DNA of 64,000 bases from Porticoccus sp. W117. GTDB lineage: Bacteria > Pseudomonadota > Gammaproteobacteria > Pseudomonadales > Porticoccaceae. The translations under genes and the position numbers were made by a program. A model generated the notes under the pieces. That model searched no databases. It saw only the letters and a program-made list of their open reading frames with translations, and was not told the origin of the DNA. The stretch spans positions 62,001-126,000 of the forward strand of contig NZ_JATAAF010000005.1 of assembly GCF_030341905.1 (NCBI RefSeq), given 5' to 3'. Each line of letters begins with the position of its first letter. The stretch's first letter is position 1. Below are positions 44,521 through 52,674 of the stretch, piece by piece.

Positions 44521-45474
44521 CATAAAGTGCCGTAATTGCACCTTAAATCCATTCTTCAACGCCAGGTACTGACTCTGCCCCTCGCTCAAGCCGGCTTGCC
44601 CGGCCCACTCGGTTAAATCTTCCGGTTCAAACCCCAGCCACTGATCGCCGCAGGCCTCTTTGGCCCAGCTTTGGTCGTGGCGGCAGAGGTCGGTGACCAG
44701 CAGTGCGCCACCGGGGTTAAGCAGTTGCCCAAGGTCGCTGAACACATCCGCTGGAGAGGGGGTGTGGTGCAGCACCATATTGATGGTGATGCAGTCTGCC
44801 TTTAATCCCTCGTTCACGGCGGCGTTAGTATCACCGTGAAAAAATCGAATGTTAGTAAGCGCTTGCTTGCTCGATAATTCCTGTGAACGCTGCAGCATCT
44901 CGCTGGACAGTTCCAGTGCGATAACGCTTTCGAAATGCTCGCTCAACGTCGGCAGTAATTCCCCTTCGCCGGGGCCAACTTCCAGCACATTCGCCGCAGA
45001 TGGCGGCACAATGTTAGTTAAAAGTTCACTTATCGCCTCTCCATAGTCCTGGTGGCTGGCGATCATGTCCTGGTAGCGGCGAAAGCGTTTGGCGTTGCGT
45101 TGAAAAAATTCCCGTGACGCCTCCCGCCGCTCTGCCTGTACCGCTTGCACCCCAGCCAGCAAAGTCTCGCTGAGGGGCAGTTGATCCGCTGCCGCAAACA
45201 GTTCTGCAAACAGTGTTCTGTAGGGGCCGTTGGCGGCGGCGCGCCGGTAGAACACCGTATTACCCTCTTTGCGAGTCACCACCAGACCAGCTTTGGATAA
45301 CACCTTGAGCTGGTAGCTGAGCGCGGATTGCCGCAAGTCCAGAACTCTGCCCAACTCCAATACTCCGTAAGAGTCTTGTTGCAAAATTCGCAAGATTTCC
45401 AATCGCAACGGGTCGCCAGCGGCCTTGAGCAGGGCGGCCAGACCCTCGCTGGCAGGTTGCGTATCGTCATTCAT
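44494..45474 (-). CDS. sahR: ArsR-family regulator fused to a methyltransferase domain (SahR-like)
   Basis: A 326-residue two-domain protein. Residues ~8-90 form an ArsR winged helix ([35 protein letters not shown]). Residues ~150-300 form a class I methyltransferase fold ([39 protein letters not shown]). Proteins of this build beside metK/ahcY are the S-adenosylhomocysteine-responsive regulator SahR, which controls SAM-cycle genes; the fused domain probably senses SAH/SAM rather than catalysing. The ATG at 45474 lies about 2 nt from the predicted transcript start. The C-terminal tail comes from an invading repeat. The symbol is by family and context. Confidence 0.82.
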   Translation of the reverse strand: MNDDTQPASEGLAALLKAAGDPLRLEILRILQQDSYGVLELGRVLDLRQSALSYQLKVLSKAGLVVTRKEGNTVFYRRAAANGPYRTLFAELFAAADQLPLSETLLAGVQAVQAERREASREFFQRNAKRFRRYQDMIASHQDYGEAISELLTNIVPPSAANVLEVGPGEGELLPTLSEHFESVIALELSSEMLQRSQELSSKQALTNIRFFHGDTNAAVNEGLKADCITINMVLHHTPSPADVFSDLGQLLNPGGALLVTDLCRHDQSWAKEACGDQWLGFEPEDLTEWAGQAGLSEGQSQYLALKNGFKVQLRHFMKREMGDGR

Positions 45475-45482
45475 GGCGAGGC

Positions 45483-45531
45483 ATACTAACAGAGCACTCA
45501 ACCTATATCAAAATATTTTGATATAGGTTGA
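45483..45531 (-). promoter_or_regulatory. SahR-type operator (34-bp perfect palindrome) and sahR promoter
   Basis: 45498-45531 is a perfect palindrome of 34 bp whose centre is CAAAATATTTTG, flanked by ATAT and CCTATA/TATAGG. On the minus strand TTGATA (45506-45511, inside the palindrome) and TAGTAT (45483-45488) are 17 bp apart, a good sigma-70 promoter for the regulator gene. Binding by the SahR-like protein would close this promoter. It is the only such site I found among the SAM-cycle genes. Confidence 0.8.
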
Positions 45532-45535
45532 CGAA

Positions 45536-45571
45536 TGTCGTCCTGAGGAGCGCAGCGACGTGAGGATCTCA
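45536..45571. repeat. Single arm related to the gtcatcctgagc family
   Basis: tgtcgtcctgaggagcgcag ... gaggatctca resembles the arms at 12149 and 62881, but no inverted partner is present. It lies in the leader region of tktA. Confidence 0.65.
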
Positions 45572-45653
45572 CAAGTAAGGAATAGCGGTTTACGCCACAT
45601 GCCAATATAAGAGAAAATAGCGCCTTTTTCTCATACCCCAAAGGAAATCCCCG

Positions 45654-47648
45654 ATGCCCACTCGTCGCGACCTTGCCAACGCCGTACGCGCCCTCAGTAT
45701 GGATGCTGTGCAACAAGCCAACTCCGGCCACCCCGGTGCCCCCATGGGCATGGCGGATATTGCCGAAGTGCTGTGGAACGATTTTTACCAGCACAATCCT
45801 GCCAACCCGGAATGGGCCGATCGCGACCGCTTTGTGCTTTCCAATGGCCATGGTTCCATGCTGCATTATTCCCTGCTGCATTTGGCCGGTTATGAGCTGC
45901 CCATTGAGGAGCTGAAAAACTTCCGCCAGATGGGTTCCAAAACCCCCGGCCACCCGGAGTACGGTTACGCGCCGGGTATTGAAACCACCACTGGCCCGTT
46001 GGGTCAGGGCATCACTAACGGTGTAGGCATGGCGCTGGCGGAGAAAGTGCTGGCTGCCCAGTTCAACCGCGACGGCCACGCTATCGTCGATCACAACACC
46101 TACGTGTTTCTGGGTGATGGTTGTTTGATGGAAGGCATTTCCCACGAGGCTTGTTCTCTTGCGGGCACCTTGGGTCTTGGCAAGTTAATTGCGTTTTGGG
46201 ACGACAACGGCATTTCCATCGACGGTGAAGTGGAAGGCTGGTTTAACGACGATACGCCGGGGCGCTTCCGCGCTTATGGCTGGCAAGTGATCGAAGCGGT
46301 GGACGGCCACGACAGTGATGCCATTAAAACGGCGGTTGAAGCCGCCCGTGCCGAGGCCGGCAAACCCACGCTGATTTGCTGCAAAACCATTATTGGCTTT
46401 GGCTCCCCCAACAAACAGGGCAAGGAAGATTGCCACGGTGCGCCGCTGGGTGCGGATGAAATTCAACTGGCCCGGGAAACCCTGGGCTGGGATCATGGCC
46501 CATTCGAGGTTCCCGCAGAAGTGTACGCAGGCTGGGACGCCAAAGAAAAAGGCGCTGCCGCCGAGAGTGACTGGAATGCTCGTTTTGACGCCTACCGTGC
46601 GGCTCACCCGGAGTTGGCCGCCGAGTTTGAGCGTCGCATGAAAGGTGACCTGCCTGCGGACTTTAGCGAAAAGGCCGATGCGTATATCGCCGAATGTCAG
46701 GCCAAGGGTGACACCATTGCCTCCCGTAAAGCCTCGCAAAACACCCTCAACGCCTACGGCCCACTGCTGCCTGAGCTGATTGGCGGTTCCGCCGACTTGG
46801 CGGGCTCCAACTTGACGATCTGGTCTGACAGTAAAGGCGTGTCTGCGGACGATGCCGCCGGCAATTACATTTATTACGGTGTGCGTGAATTTGGCATGTC
46901 CGCGATTATGAACGGCATTGCCTTGCACGGTGGTTTTGTCAATTATGGCGCTACCTTCCTGGTGTTTATGGAATACGCCCGCAATGCAGTGCGCATGGCG
47001 GCGCTGATGCAGCAGCAAAGTATTTTTGTGTACACCCACGATTCCATTGGCCTGGGTGAAGACGGCCCCACCCACCAGCCGGTGGAGCAAATTACCAACC
47101 TGCGTACCACGCCGAACATGCACTGCTGGCGCCCCTGCGATGCTGTGGAATCTGCGGTTGCCTGGAAAGGCGCGATTGAACGTCGCGACGGCCCCAGCGC
47201 ATTGATTTTCAGTCGTCAAAATCTGCCTCATCAGCAGCGCAATGCCCAACAGTTGGCGGATGTGGCTCGCGGTGCTTACACCTTGGTTGATTGCGATTGC
47301 ACGCCGGAAGCGATTCTTATTGCCACCGGTTCAGAAGTGGGTCTGGCCGTGGATGCTGCTGCCAAGCTGAGTGAAACTGGTCGCAAGGTTCGCGTAGTTT
47401 CCATGCCCTGTGCGGAAATTTTTGCCGCTCAGGACGCAGACTACCGCGAGTCGGTATTGCCTGCTTCTGTGTCCCGCCGGGTAGCGGTAGAAGCGGCCCA
47501 CGGTGACTACTGGCACAAGTGGACAGGCCTTGGCGGCAAAATTGTCGCTATGAACAGCTTTGGCGAATCCGCCCCGGCGGGTGAACTGTTTAAGCACTTT
47601 GGCTTTACGGTTGAGAACGTGGTCGAGACGGTAGAGAGTTTGTTTTAA
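45654..47648 (+). CDS. tktA: Transketolase
   Basis: Thiamine-diphosphate enzyme of the pentose phosphate pathway, 664 residues. Visible are the N-terminal [20 protein letters not shown] with [12 protein letters not shown], the ThDP/Mg site [20 protein letters not shown], the middle [38 protein letters not shown] and a C-terminal domain with [19 protein letters not shown] precedes the ATG. First gene of the tktA-epd-pgk-fba set; the product erythrose-4-phosphate is the substrate of the next enzyme. Confidence 0.97.
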   Translation: MPTRRDLANAVRALSMDAVQQANSGHPGAPMGMADIAEVLWNDFYQHNPANPEWADRDRFVLSNGHGSMLHYSLLHLAGYELPIEELKNFRQMGSKTPGHPEYGYAPGIETTTGPLGQGITNGVGMALAEKVLAAQFNRDGHAIVDHNTYVFLGDGCLMEGISHEACSLAGTLGLGKLIAFWDDNGISIDGEVEGWFNDDTPGRFRAYGWQVIEAVDGHDSDAIKTAVEAARAEAGKPTLICCKTIIGFGSPNKQGKEDCHGAPLGADEIQLARETLGWDHGPFEVPAEVYAGWDAKEKGAAAESDWNARFDAYRAAHPELAAEFERRMKGDLPADFSEKADAYIAECQAKGDTIASRKASQNTLNAYGPLLPELIGGSADLAGSNLTIWSDSKGVSADDAAGNYIYYGVREFGMSAIMNGIALHGGFVNYGATFLVFMEYARNAVRMAALMQQQSIFVYTHDSIGLGEDGPTHQPVEQITNLRTTPNMHCWRPCDAVESAVAWKGAIERRDGPSALIFSRQNLPHQQRNAQQLADVARGAYTLVDCDCTPEAILIATGSEVGLAVDAAAKLSETGRKVRVVSMPCAEIFAAQDADYRESVLPASVSRRVAVEAAHGDYWHKWTGLGGKIVAMNSFGESAPAGELFKHFGFTVENVVETVESLF

Positions 47649-47662
47649 AAAACAGATAGCGT

Positions 47663-47736
47663 GTCATCCCCGCGAAGGCGGGGATCCATTTCGAACAGCG
47701 CTCGAAATGGTGGATTCCCGCCTTCGCGGGAATGAC
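47663..47736. repeat. Inverted repeat (gtcatccccgcgaaggcgg family)
   Basis: Arms 47663-47694 and 47702-47736, gtcatccccgcgaaggcggg with its near-inverse. It lies in the gap between tktA and epd. A single small hairpin of the same type is at 19128-19147. Confidence 0.85.
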
Positions 47737-47763
47737 GAGTAAGGGGTCGACTGTGGAAACGAC

Positions 47764-48774
47764 GTGCGCGTAGCAATCAATGGCTTTGGCCGCATCGGCC
47801 GCTCGGTATTGCGGGCGCTCTATGAGAGCGGCTGCAGTGATGAGCTAAAGGTAGTGGCTATCAACGAGCTGGCGGACTGCAAGACCGTTGGCCATTTGTT
47901 GCGCTATGACTCCACCCATGGGCGTTTTGCCGGCGATGTGGCGGTGGCCAATGATGTGTTGACAGTCAACGGCGATCGTATTCAGGTATTCCACTGCGAA
48001 TCCATTAATGATCTGCCCTGGGCAGAGGTGGGCGTGGATGTGGTGCTGGAGTGCACCGGCAGCTTTGATGATCGTACCACTGCAGAGCATCATCTCGCCC
48101 AGGGCGCCAAGCGGGTTTTATTCTCCCAGCCAGCAAAACCGGAAGTGGATGCCACCATCGTTTACGGCGTCAATGAGCACTTGCTCACCGCAGACGCCAC
48201 CATTGTTTCCGGTGCGTCTTGCACCACTAACTGTGTGGTGCCGGTGATTCAGGCGTTACAGGATACCGTAGGGGTGGAATACGGGGTGATTACCACTGTG
48301 CACTCCGCAATGAACGATCAGCCCCTGATCGACGCCTACCACCACACGGATTTGCGCAAAACCCGCTCCGCCGTGCAGTCAATTATTCCGGTAGATACCG
48401 GCCTGGCTCGTGGCATCGACCGGGTGATGCCGCAGCTGGCGGGGCGTTTTGAAGCTCAGGCCATGCGTGTGCCCACCGTCAATGTATCGATGATCGACTT
48501 GTCGGTGCAATTGGCCAGTGATGTGGATGCCGAGCAGTTGAATGGCATCCTTGCTGAAGCCGCCCGCGACCGTTTTCACGGTGTGCTTGGCTATACCGAA
48601 GAGCCGCTGGCCTCCTGCGATTTTAATCACGACCCGCGTTCCGGTATCGTCGACGCCGGCCAGACCAGGGTCAGTGGCAAACGTTTGGCGAAAGTACTGA
48701 TCTGGTTCGATAACGAGTGGGGTTATGCCAATAGGTTGCTGGATGTGTTGCGGTATTGGAAAACGAGAATGTGA
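47764..48774 (+). CDS. epd: Erythrose-4-phosphate dehydrogenase (GAPDH superfamily)
   Basis: Oxidises erythrose-4-phosphate to erythronate-4-phosphate with NAD in pyridoxal phosphate synthesis. The 336-residue product has the Rossmann start [20 protein letters not shown], catalytic Cys in [13 protein letters not shown] and [16 protein letters not shown]. The context tktA-epd-pgk-fba and the divergent residues [20 protein letters not shown] favour Epd over GapA, but a role as glycolytic GAPDH cannot be excluded by reading. GTG start with GGAAA upstream. Confidence 0.88.
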   Translation: MRVAINGFGRIGRSVLRALYESGCSDELKVVAINELADCKTVGHLLRYDSTHGRFAGDVAVANDVLTVNGDRIQVFHCESINDLPWAEVGVDVVLECTGSFDDRTTAEHHLAQGAKRVLFSQPAKPEVDATIVYGVNEHLLTADATIVSGASCTTNCVVPVIQALQDTVGVEYGVITTVHSAMNDQPLIDAYHHTDLRKTRSAVQSIIPVDTGLARGIDRVMPQLAGRFEAQAMRVPTVNVSMIDLSVQLASDVDAEQLNGILAEAARDRFHGVLGYTEEPLASCDFNHDPRSGIVDAGQTRVSGKRLAKVLIWFDNEWGYANRLLDVLRYWKTRM

Positions 48775-48914
48775 GACGAAAGACGGGAGACGAGAGATGT
48801 GTCGCTTATCTCCTTTTATGCCTTTACTGGCGAGTCTTGCGGCGTTAATTGGAACTGAGTAAGTGTTTAAAACTAGTGATGGGCTGCGTCTTTCGTCTCC
48901 CGTCTCTCATCTCA
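48772..48914. repeat. Inverted repeat pair (gacgggagacgagag family)
   Basis: Arms 48772-48799 and 48888-48914 are inverted copies with an 88-nt spacer. The left arm touches the epd stop codon and the right arm ends 11 nt before the pgk start, filling the gap. Same word family as 44432-44520. Confidence 0.82.
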
Positions 48915-48925
48915 CGGGTAACAAA

Positions 48926-50089
48926 ATGACTGTAAAACTGATGACCGAACTGGATCTTGCCGGTAAGCGTGTATTGATCCGAGAAGACCTGAATGTGCCG
49001 GTAAAAGACGGTAAAGTGACTTCTGATGCCCGTATTCGCGCTGCGTTGCCGACCATTGAGCACGCACTGAATGCCGGTGCTCAAGTCATGGTAATGTCCC
49101 ATCTTGGGCGACCCACCGAGGGCCAGTTTGAAGAGCAGTTCTCTATGGCGCCGGTAGCTGTGCATCTGGGTGGTTTGTTGAATCGCGAAGTGCCAGTGGT
49201 GGCTGACTGGCAAAACGGCCTCGAACTCAGCAGCGGCGAATTGGTGTTGCTGGAAAACGTGCGCTTTAACGAGGGCGAAAAGAAAGACGACGAAACCCTG
49301 TCGAAAGCCTATGCATCCCTGTGCGATGTATTTGTTATGGACGCGTTTGGTACTGCTCACCGTGCCCAGGCATCGACTCACGGTGTTGCCCGCTTTGCCC
49401 CGGTAGCCTGTGCTGGCCCGCTGTTGGCCGGTGAGCTGGATGCCCTGGCCAAGGCCCTGGATGAACCCGCCAAACCGGTCGTTGCCATCGTTGGTGGCTC
49501 CAAAGTATCCACCAAGTTAACCGTGCTGGAAGCGTTATCCGAGAAAGTGGATCAGCTGATTGTCGGTGGCGGTATTGCCAACACGTTTCTGGCTGCTGCT
49601 GGTCACTCGGTGGGTAAATCCCTGTGTGAGCAAGATCTGATCCCCGCTGCCCAATCGCTGGCGGGCAAAGTCAGCATTCCGCTGCCCACAGATGTGGTGT
49701 GCGGCAAAGAGTTTTCCGAATCTGCTGAAGCTACTCTGAAAAGTGCCGGTGACGTTGCCGATGACGATATGATCTTTGATATTGGCCCGCAGACCGCCGA
49801 GGCCTTTGCGAGTATTCTCGCTGGTGCTGGCACCATTATCTGGAATGGCCCGGTGGGCGTGTTTGAATTCGACCAGTTCGGCGAAGGTACCAGGGCACTG
49901 TCCTTGGCCATTGCCGACAACCAGGGATTCTCCATCGCCGGCGGCGGCGATACTCTGGCAGCGGTGGACAAATACTGCATAGCCGATAAAGTATCCTATA
50001 TTTCCACCGGCGGCGGTGCTTTCCTGGAATTTGTGGAAGGAAAGGTATTACCCGCCGTGGCGGTGCTGGAACAACGAGCTAAAGATTGA
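48926..50089 (+). CDS. pgk: Phosphoglycerate kinase
   Basis: Glycolytic and gluconeogenic enzyme transferring phosphate between 1,3-bisphosphoglycerate and ADP. The 387-residue product has [27 protein letters not shown], the hinge region [19 protein letters not shown] and the C-terminal nucleotide loop [14 protein letters not shown]. The ATG at 48926 ([20 protein letters not shown]) is the family start. An open frame back to 48863 is repeat sequence. Confidence 0.97.
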   Translation: MTVKLMTELDLAGKRVLIREDLNVPVKDGKVTSDARIRAALPTIEHALNAGAQVMVMSHLGRPTEGQFEEQFSMAPVAVHLGGLLNREVPVVADWQNGLELSSGELVLLENVRFNEGEKKDDETLSKAYASLCDVFVMDAFGTAHRAQASTHGVARFAPVACAGPLLAGELDALAKALDEPAKPVVAIVGGSKVSTKLTVLEALSEKVDQLIVGGGIANTFLAAAGHSVGKSLCEQDLIPAAQSLAGKVSIPLPTDVVCGKEFSESAEATLKSAGDVADDDMIFDIGPQTAEAFASILAGAGTIIWNGPVGVFEFDQFGEGTRALSLAIADNQGFSIAGGGDTLAAVDKYCIADKVSYISTGGGAFLEFVEGKVLPAVAVLEQRAKD

Positions 50090-50094
50090 TGGGC

Positions 50095-50244
50095 TGCACG
50101 TCGCACGCTAAAAGCACCTTTCAATGTAGGTCGGGCTTTAGCCCGACAATGGTGGTCATCTAAAGCACCGAGGGTGTCGGTCTGAAGACCGACCTACAGG
50201 GTGCTTGGTTTTAGCGTGCGACATGCGGCGTCAGACGTGCGACC
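50095..50244. repeat. Nested palindromic repeat, copy C
   Basis: Outer arms gtcgcacgctaaaagcacc (left, to 50118) and ggtgcttggttttagcgtgc (right, from 50200); inner arms tgtaggtcgggctttagccc (50125-50146) and 50177-50198. Reverse-complemented copy A matches it over both arm regions and differs mainly in the central spacer. It fills the pgk-fba gap. Confidence 0.9.
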
Positions 50245-50297
50245 AAAGCCAGCTGATAATAGCGACAAAATTAAACGATTAACCAAGGAATACAATC

Positions 50298-51362
50298 ATG
50301 GCCCTAATATCCCTTCGCCAAATGTTGGATCATGCCGCCGAGCACGGCTACGGCGTACCTGCATTTAACGTCAATAACCTGGAACAGATGCGCGCCATTA
50401 TGGAAGCGGCGGACAAAACCGATTCCCCGGTTATCGTGCAGGCCTCCGCCGGAGCCCGCAAATACGCTGGTGCACCGTTCCTGCGCCACCTGATATTGGC
50501 AGCCATTGAAGAATTCCCCCACATTCCGGTGTGCATGCATCAGGATCACGGCACGTCTCCCTCTGTGTGTCAACGCTCCATTCAGCTGGGCTTTAGCTCG
50601 GTGATGATGGACGGCTCTCTGGAAGCTGACGGCAAGACCCCATCCAGCTATGAGTACAACGTAGACGTGACCAAGCGCACTGTGGACATGGCTCACGCCT
50701 GTGGTGTTTCCGTTGAAGGTGAGCTGGGCTGCCTGGGCTCATTGGAAACCGGTGAGGCCGGTGAAGAAGACGGCGTTGGCGCTGTCGGAAAACTGAGCCA
50801 CGAACAGCTGCTCACCGATCCGGAAGAAGCGGCGGACTTTGTCAAGAAAACCGGCGTAGACGCCCTGGCAATCGCCTGTGGCACCAGCCACGGGGCGTAC
50901 AAATTCACTCGCCCACCCACTGGCGATATTCTGGCCATCGACCGCATCAAGGAAATTCACGCACGCATACCCAACACCCACTTGGTGATGCACGGCTCGT
51001 CTTCCGTACCACAGGAGTGGCTGGCGGTGATCAATGAGTTTGGCGGCGAAATTCCCGAGACTTACGGTGTACCAGTTGAGCAAATTTGCGAAGGCATTAA
51101 ACACGGTGTGCGCAAGGTAAATATCGATACCGACCTGCGCCTGGCATCCACCGGCGCAGTGCGTCGCTTCCTGGCGCAAAATACCTCAGAGTTTGACCCA
51201 CGCAAATTCCTGGCAGTAACCACCAAAGCCATGACCGAAATCTGCGTGGCTCGTTACGAAGCCTTTGGTACTGCCGGCAATGCCAGCAAAATTACCCCGA
51301 TCAGCCTGGAGAGCATGTTCCAGCGTTATGAGACGGGGGAGTTGGAGCCTGAAGTAAACTAA
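50298..51362 (+). CDS. fba: Fructose-bisphosphate aldolase class II
   Basis: Zn-dependent aldolase, 354 residues, of the CbbA-like subgroup. Visible are [20 protein letters not shown], the first metal His in [39 protein letters not shown] with another ligand His, and [19 protein letters not shown] precedes the ATG. Last gene of the tktA-epd-pgk-fba set and followed by a clear terminator. Confidence 0.96.
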   Translation: MALISLRQMLDHAAEHGYGVPAFNVNNLEQMRAIMEAADKTDSPVIVQASAGARKYAGAPFLRHLILAAIEEFPHIPVCMHQDHGTSPSVCQRSIQLGFSSVMMDGSLEADGKTPSSYEYNVDVTKRTVDMAHACGVSVEGELGCLGSLETGEAGEEDGVGAVGKLSHEQLLTDPEEAADFVKKTGVDALAIACGTSHGAYKFTRPPTGDILAIDRIKEIHARIPNTHLVMHGSSSVPQEWLAVINEFGGEIPETYGVPVEQICEGIKHGVRKVNIDTDLRLASTGAVRRFLAQNTSEFDPRKFLAVTTKAMTEICVARYEAFGTAGNASKITPISLESMFQRYETGELEPEVN

Positions 51363-51385
51363 TGTTTGCGCGAGCTTTTGACTTG

Positions 51386-51415
51386 AAAGGCGACCTTTTT
51401 GGTCGCCTTTTTTAT
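51386..51415 (+). terminator. Rho-independent terminator after fba
   Basis: Stem AAAGGCGACC / GGTCGCCTTT with a 5-nt T loop, then T-rich sequence (TTTT at 51410-51413). It ends the tktA-fba unit and separates it from the convergent TPR protein gene. Confidence 0.92.
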
Positions 51416-51419
51416 GTTT

Positions 51420-52583
51420 TCAATTGCTGGCCAGCAAATCGAGCTTGCTGCGATAACGTTTGCGCAAGTACTCTAATTGCGAGCGCTCCTCGGCCTTGGC
51501 GAAATCTCGCTTGGCCTGTTGTTTATCTCCTAACTGATAGTGGTTGAGCCCTTTCAGGTAGTAGAAAAGGTGCTCATCGTCTTTTTTCGTGATGGCTTTG
51601 CTTAAGTGTTCAAGGCTTTGCTTGTATTTCTGGTCAGTGTAGGCCTGCCTGGCAAGCCAGAAGTAGTAATAGGGGTTGGCGTCACGGTAGTAACGCGCTT
51701 TTCCTGCGTGGGCTTTTGATAATTCAATGCGCCCCTGAGACAGGTAGAGCTTGGAAAGGTTATTGTGAGCGGTACGGTCGCGAGAATCTGCTTTCAAGGC
51801 GTAAAGATAAGCGGCTTCTGCGTAATCGTAGTGCCCCTGGCGTGAATAAAGTGCCCCTAGGTTGATCCAGATGGCCGCCTGCCGTGAATCCGTTAGCAGA
51901 GCCTTTTTCAAGTAGGTAAATGCTTCACGGTATTCCCCACTTTCCAAATGTTCCACTGCCCGGTTGCTGTAGTACTGCGCAAAAGCCGTTTTGTCGGATA
52001 CCGGTTCCGTATCGTAATTGCCGCTGTAGTCTGGCAGATTGAAGTCCACCATATAATCTGGGTCGTGAGGATTTTTTACCAACACATTGATGTGTTGATT
52101 CAATACCACGAAGTCACCGCCACGGCGCCAGGATGGTGGAACATCCACCTGCTGATAGATGGCTTTCAGTCCAACCTCTCTGGCGAGTGCAACAAACAGG
52201 TTGGTAAATGCCAGACAGTTGCCGGCTTTTTGTTGGAAGGTGTCGCTGGCAGTCAGTGTCTTGTTACTGGTGTATTCAAGGTTTAGCAGGCCGTTGCTGT
52301 GCAGGGCATTCATCAGGGTGCGTAGACGGTGTGCTTTATTGCCATGGCGCTCTACATAGTTATCCAAAAAATCATGCATATCGTCACTGACGGCGAGAAT
52401 ATCCTCCTCGGGCAAAACCCACTCTTCGACTTCAATACCAAACAGTTTCTCACCGGATAACAAATCCTGCTGACTCAATACAGGAGTCCGGTGCACGACG
52501 CTGCTACAGGCCGCTAACACAAATAGCAGGCAGCTAACCAGAAAAACACGTAGTGGTTGTCGTAATACAGAGCCCATAAACAT
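51420..52583 (-). CDS. Lipoprotein with transglutaminase-like domain and TPR repeats
   Basis: A 387-residue predicted lipoprotein: hydrophobic signal with lipobox VLAAC (Cys26). Residues ~95-185 resemble a transglutaminase-like fold, with Cys123 (AGNCLAFTNLFVALAREVGL), His164 (LNQHINVLV) and Asp180 (YMVDFNLPDY) as a possible triad. The C-terminal half has about five TPR units (AIWINLGALYSRQGHYDYAE, AHNNLSKLYLSQGRIELSK). Similar proteins are known only as hypothetical; peptide cleavage or cell-wall-linked roles are guesses. Start at 52583 (a second Met is at 52577). It follows the TonB receptor gene on the same strand after a terminator. Confidence 0.82.
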   Translation of the reverse strand: MFMGSVLRQPLRVFLVSCLLFVLAACSSVVHRTPVLSQQDLLSGEKLFGIEVEEWVLPEEDILAVSDDMHDFLDNYVERHGNKAHRLRTLMNALHSNGLLNLEYTSNKTLTASDTFQQKAGNCLAFTNLFVALAREVGLKAIYQQVDVPPSWRRGGDFVVLNQHINVLVKNPHDPDYMVDFNLPDYSGNYDTEPVSDKTAFAQYYSNRAVEHLESGEYREAFTYLKKALLTDSRQAAIWINLGALYSRQGHYDYAEAAYLYALKADSRDRTAHNNLSKLYLSQGRIELSKAHAGKARYYRDANPYYYFWLARQAYTDQKYKQSLEHLSKAITKKDDEHLFYYLKGLNHYQLGDKQQAKRDFAKAEERSQLEYLRKRYRSKLDLLASN

Positions 52584-52620
52584 AAGACTAGCGCCTTTTG
52601 CCCAAATTCCCAAAAAACAG

Positions 52621-52648
52621 ATAAAAAAGACCCGCTAAAAAGCGGGTC
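52621..52648 (-). terminator. Rho-independent terminator after the second TonB receptor
   Basis: On the minus strand the stem GACCCGCT / AGCGGGTC is followed by TTTTTTAT. It lies 27 nt after the receptor stop codon and before the TPR lipoprotein gene. Confidence 0.92.
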
Positions 52649-52674
52649 AATGAGAGGTGGTTATTTTGTATTGC

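Noticed and set aside
46185-47249. 354-codon open frame opposite tktA
   Set aside because: Antisense to transketolase; repetitive Gly/Val/Ala content and no domain. A shadow ORF.
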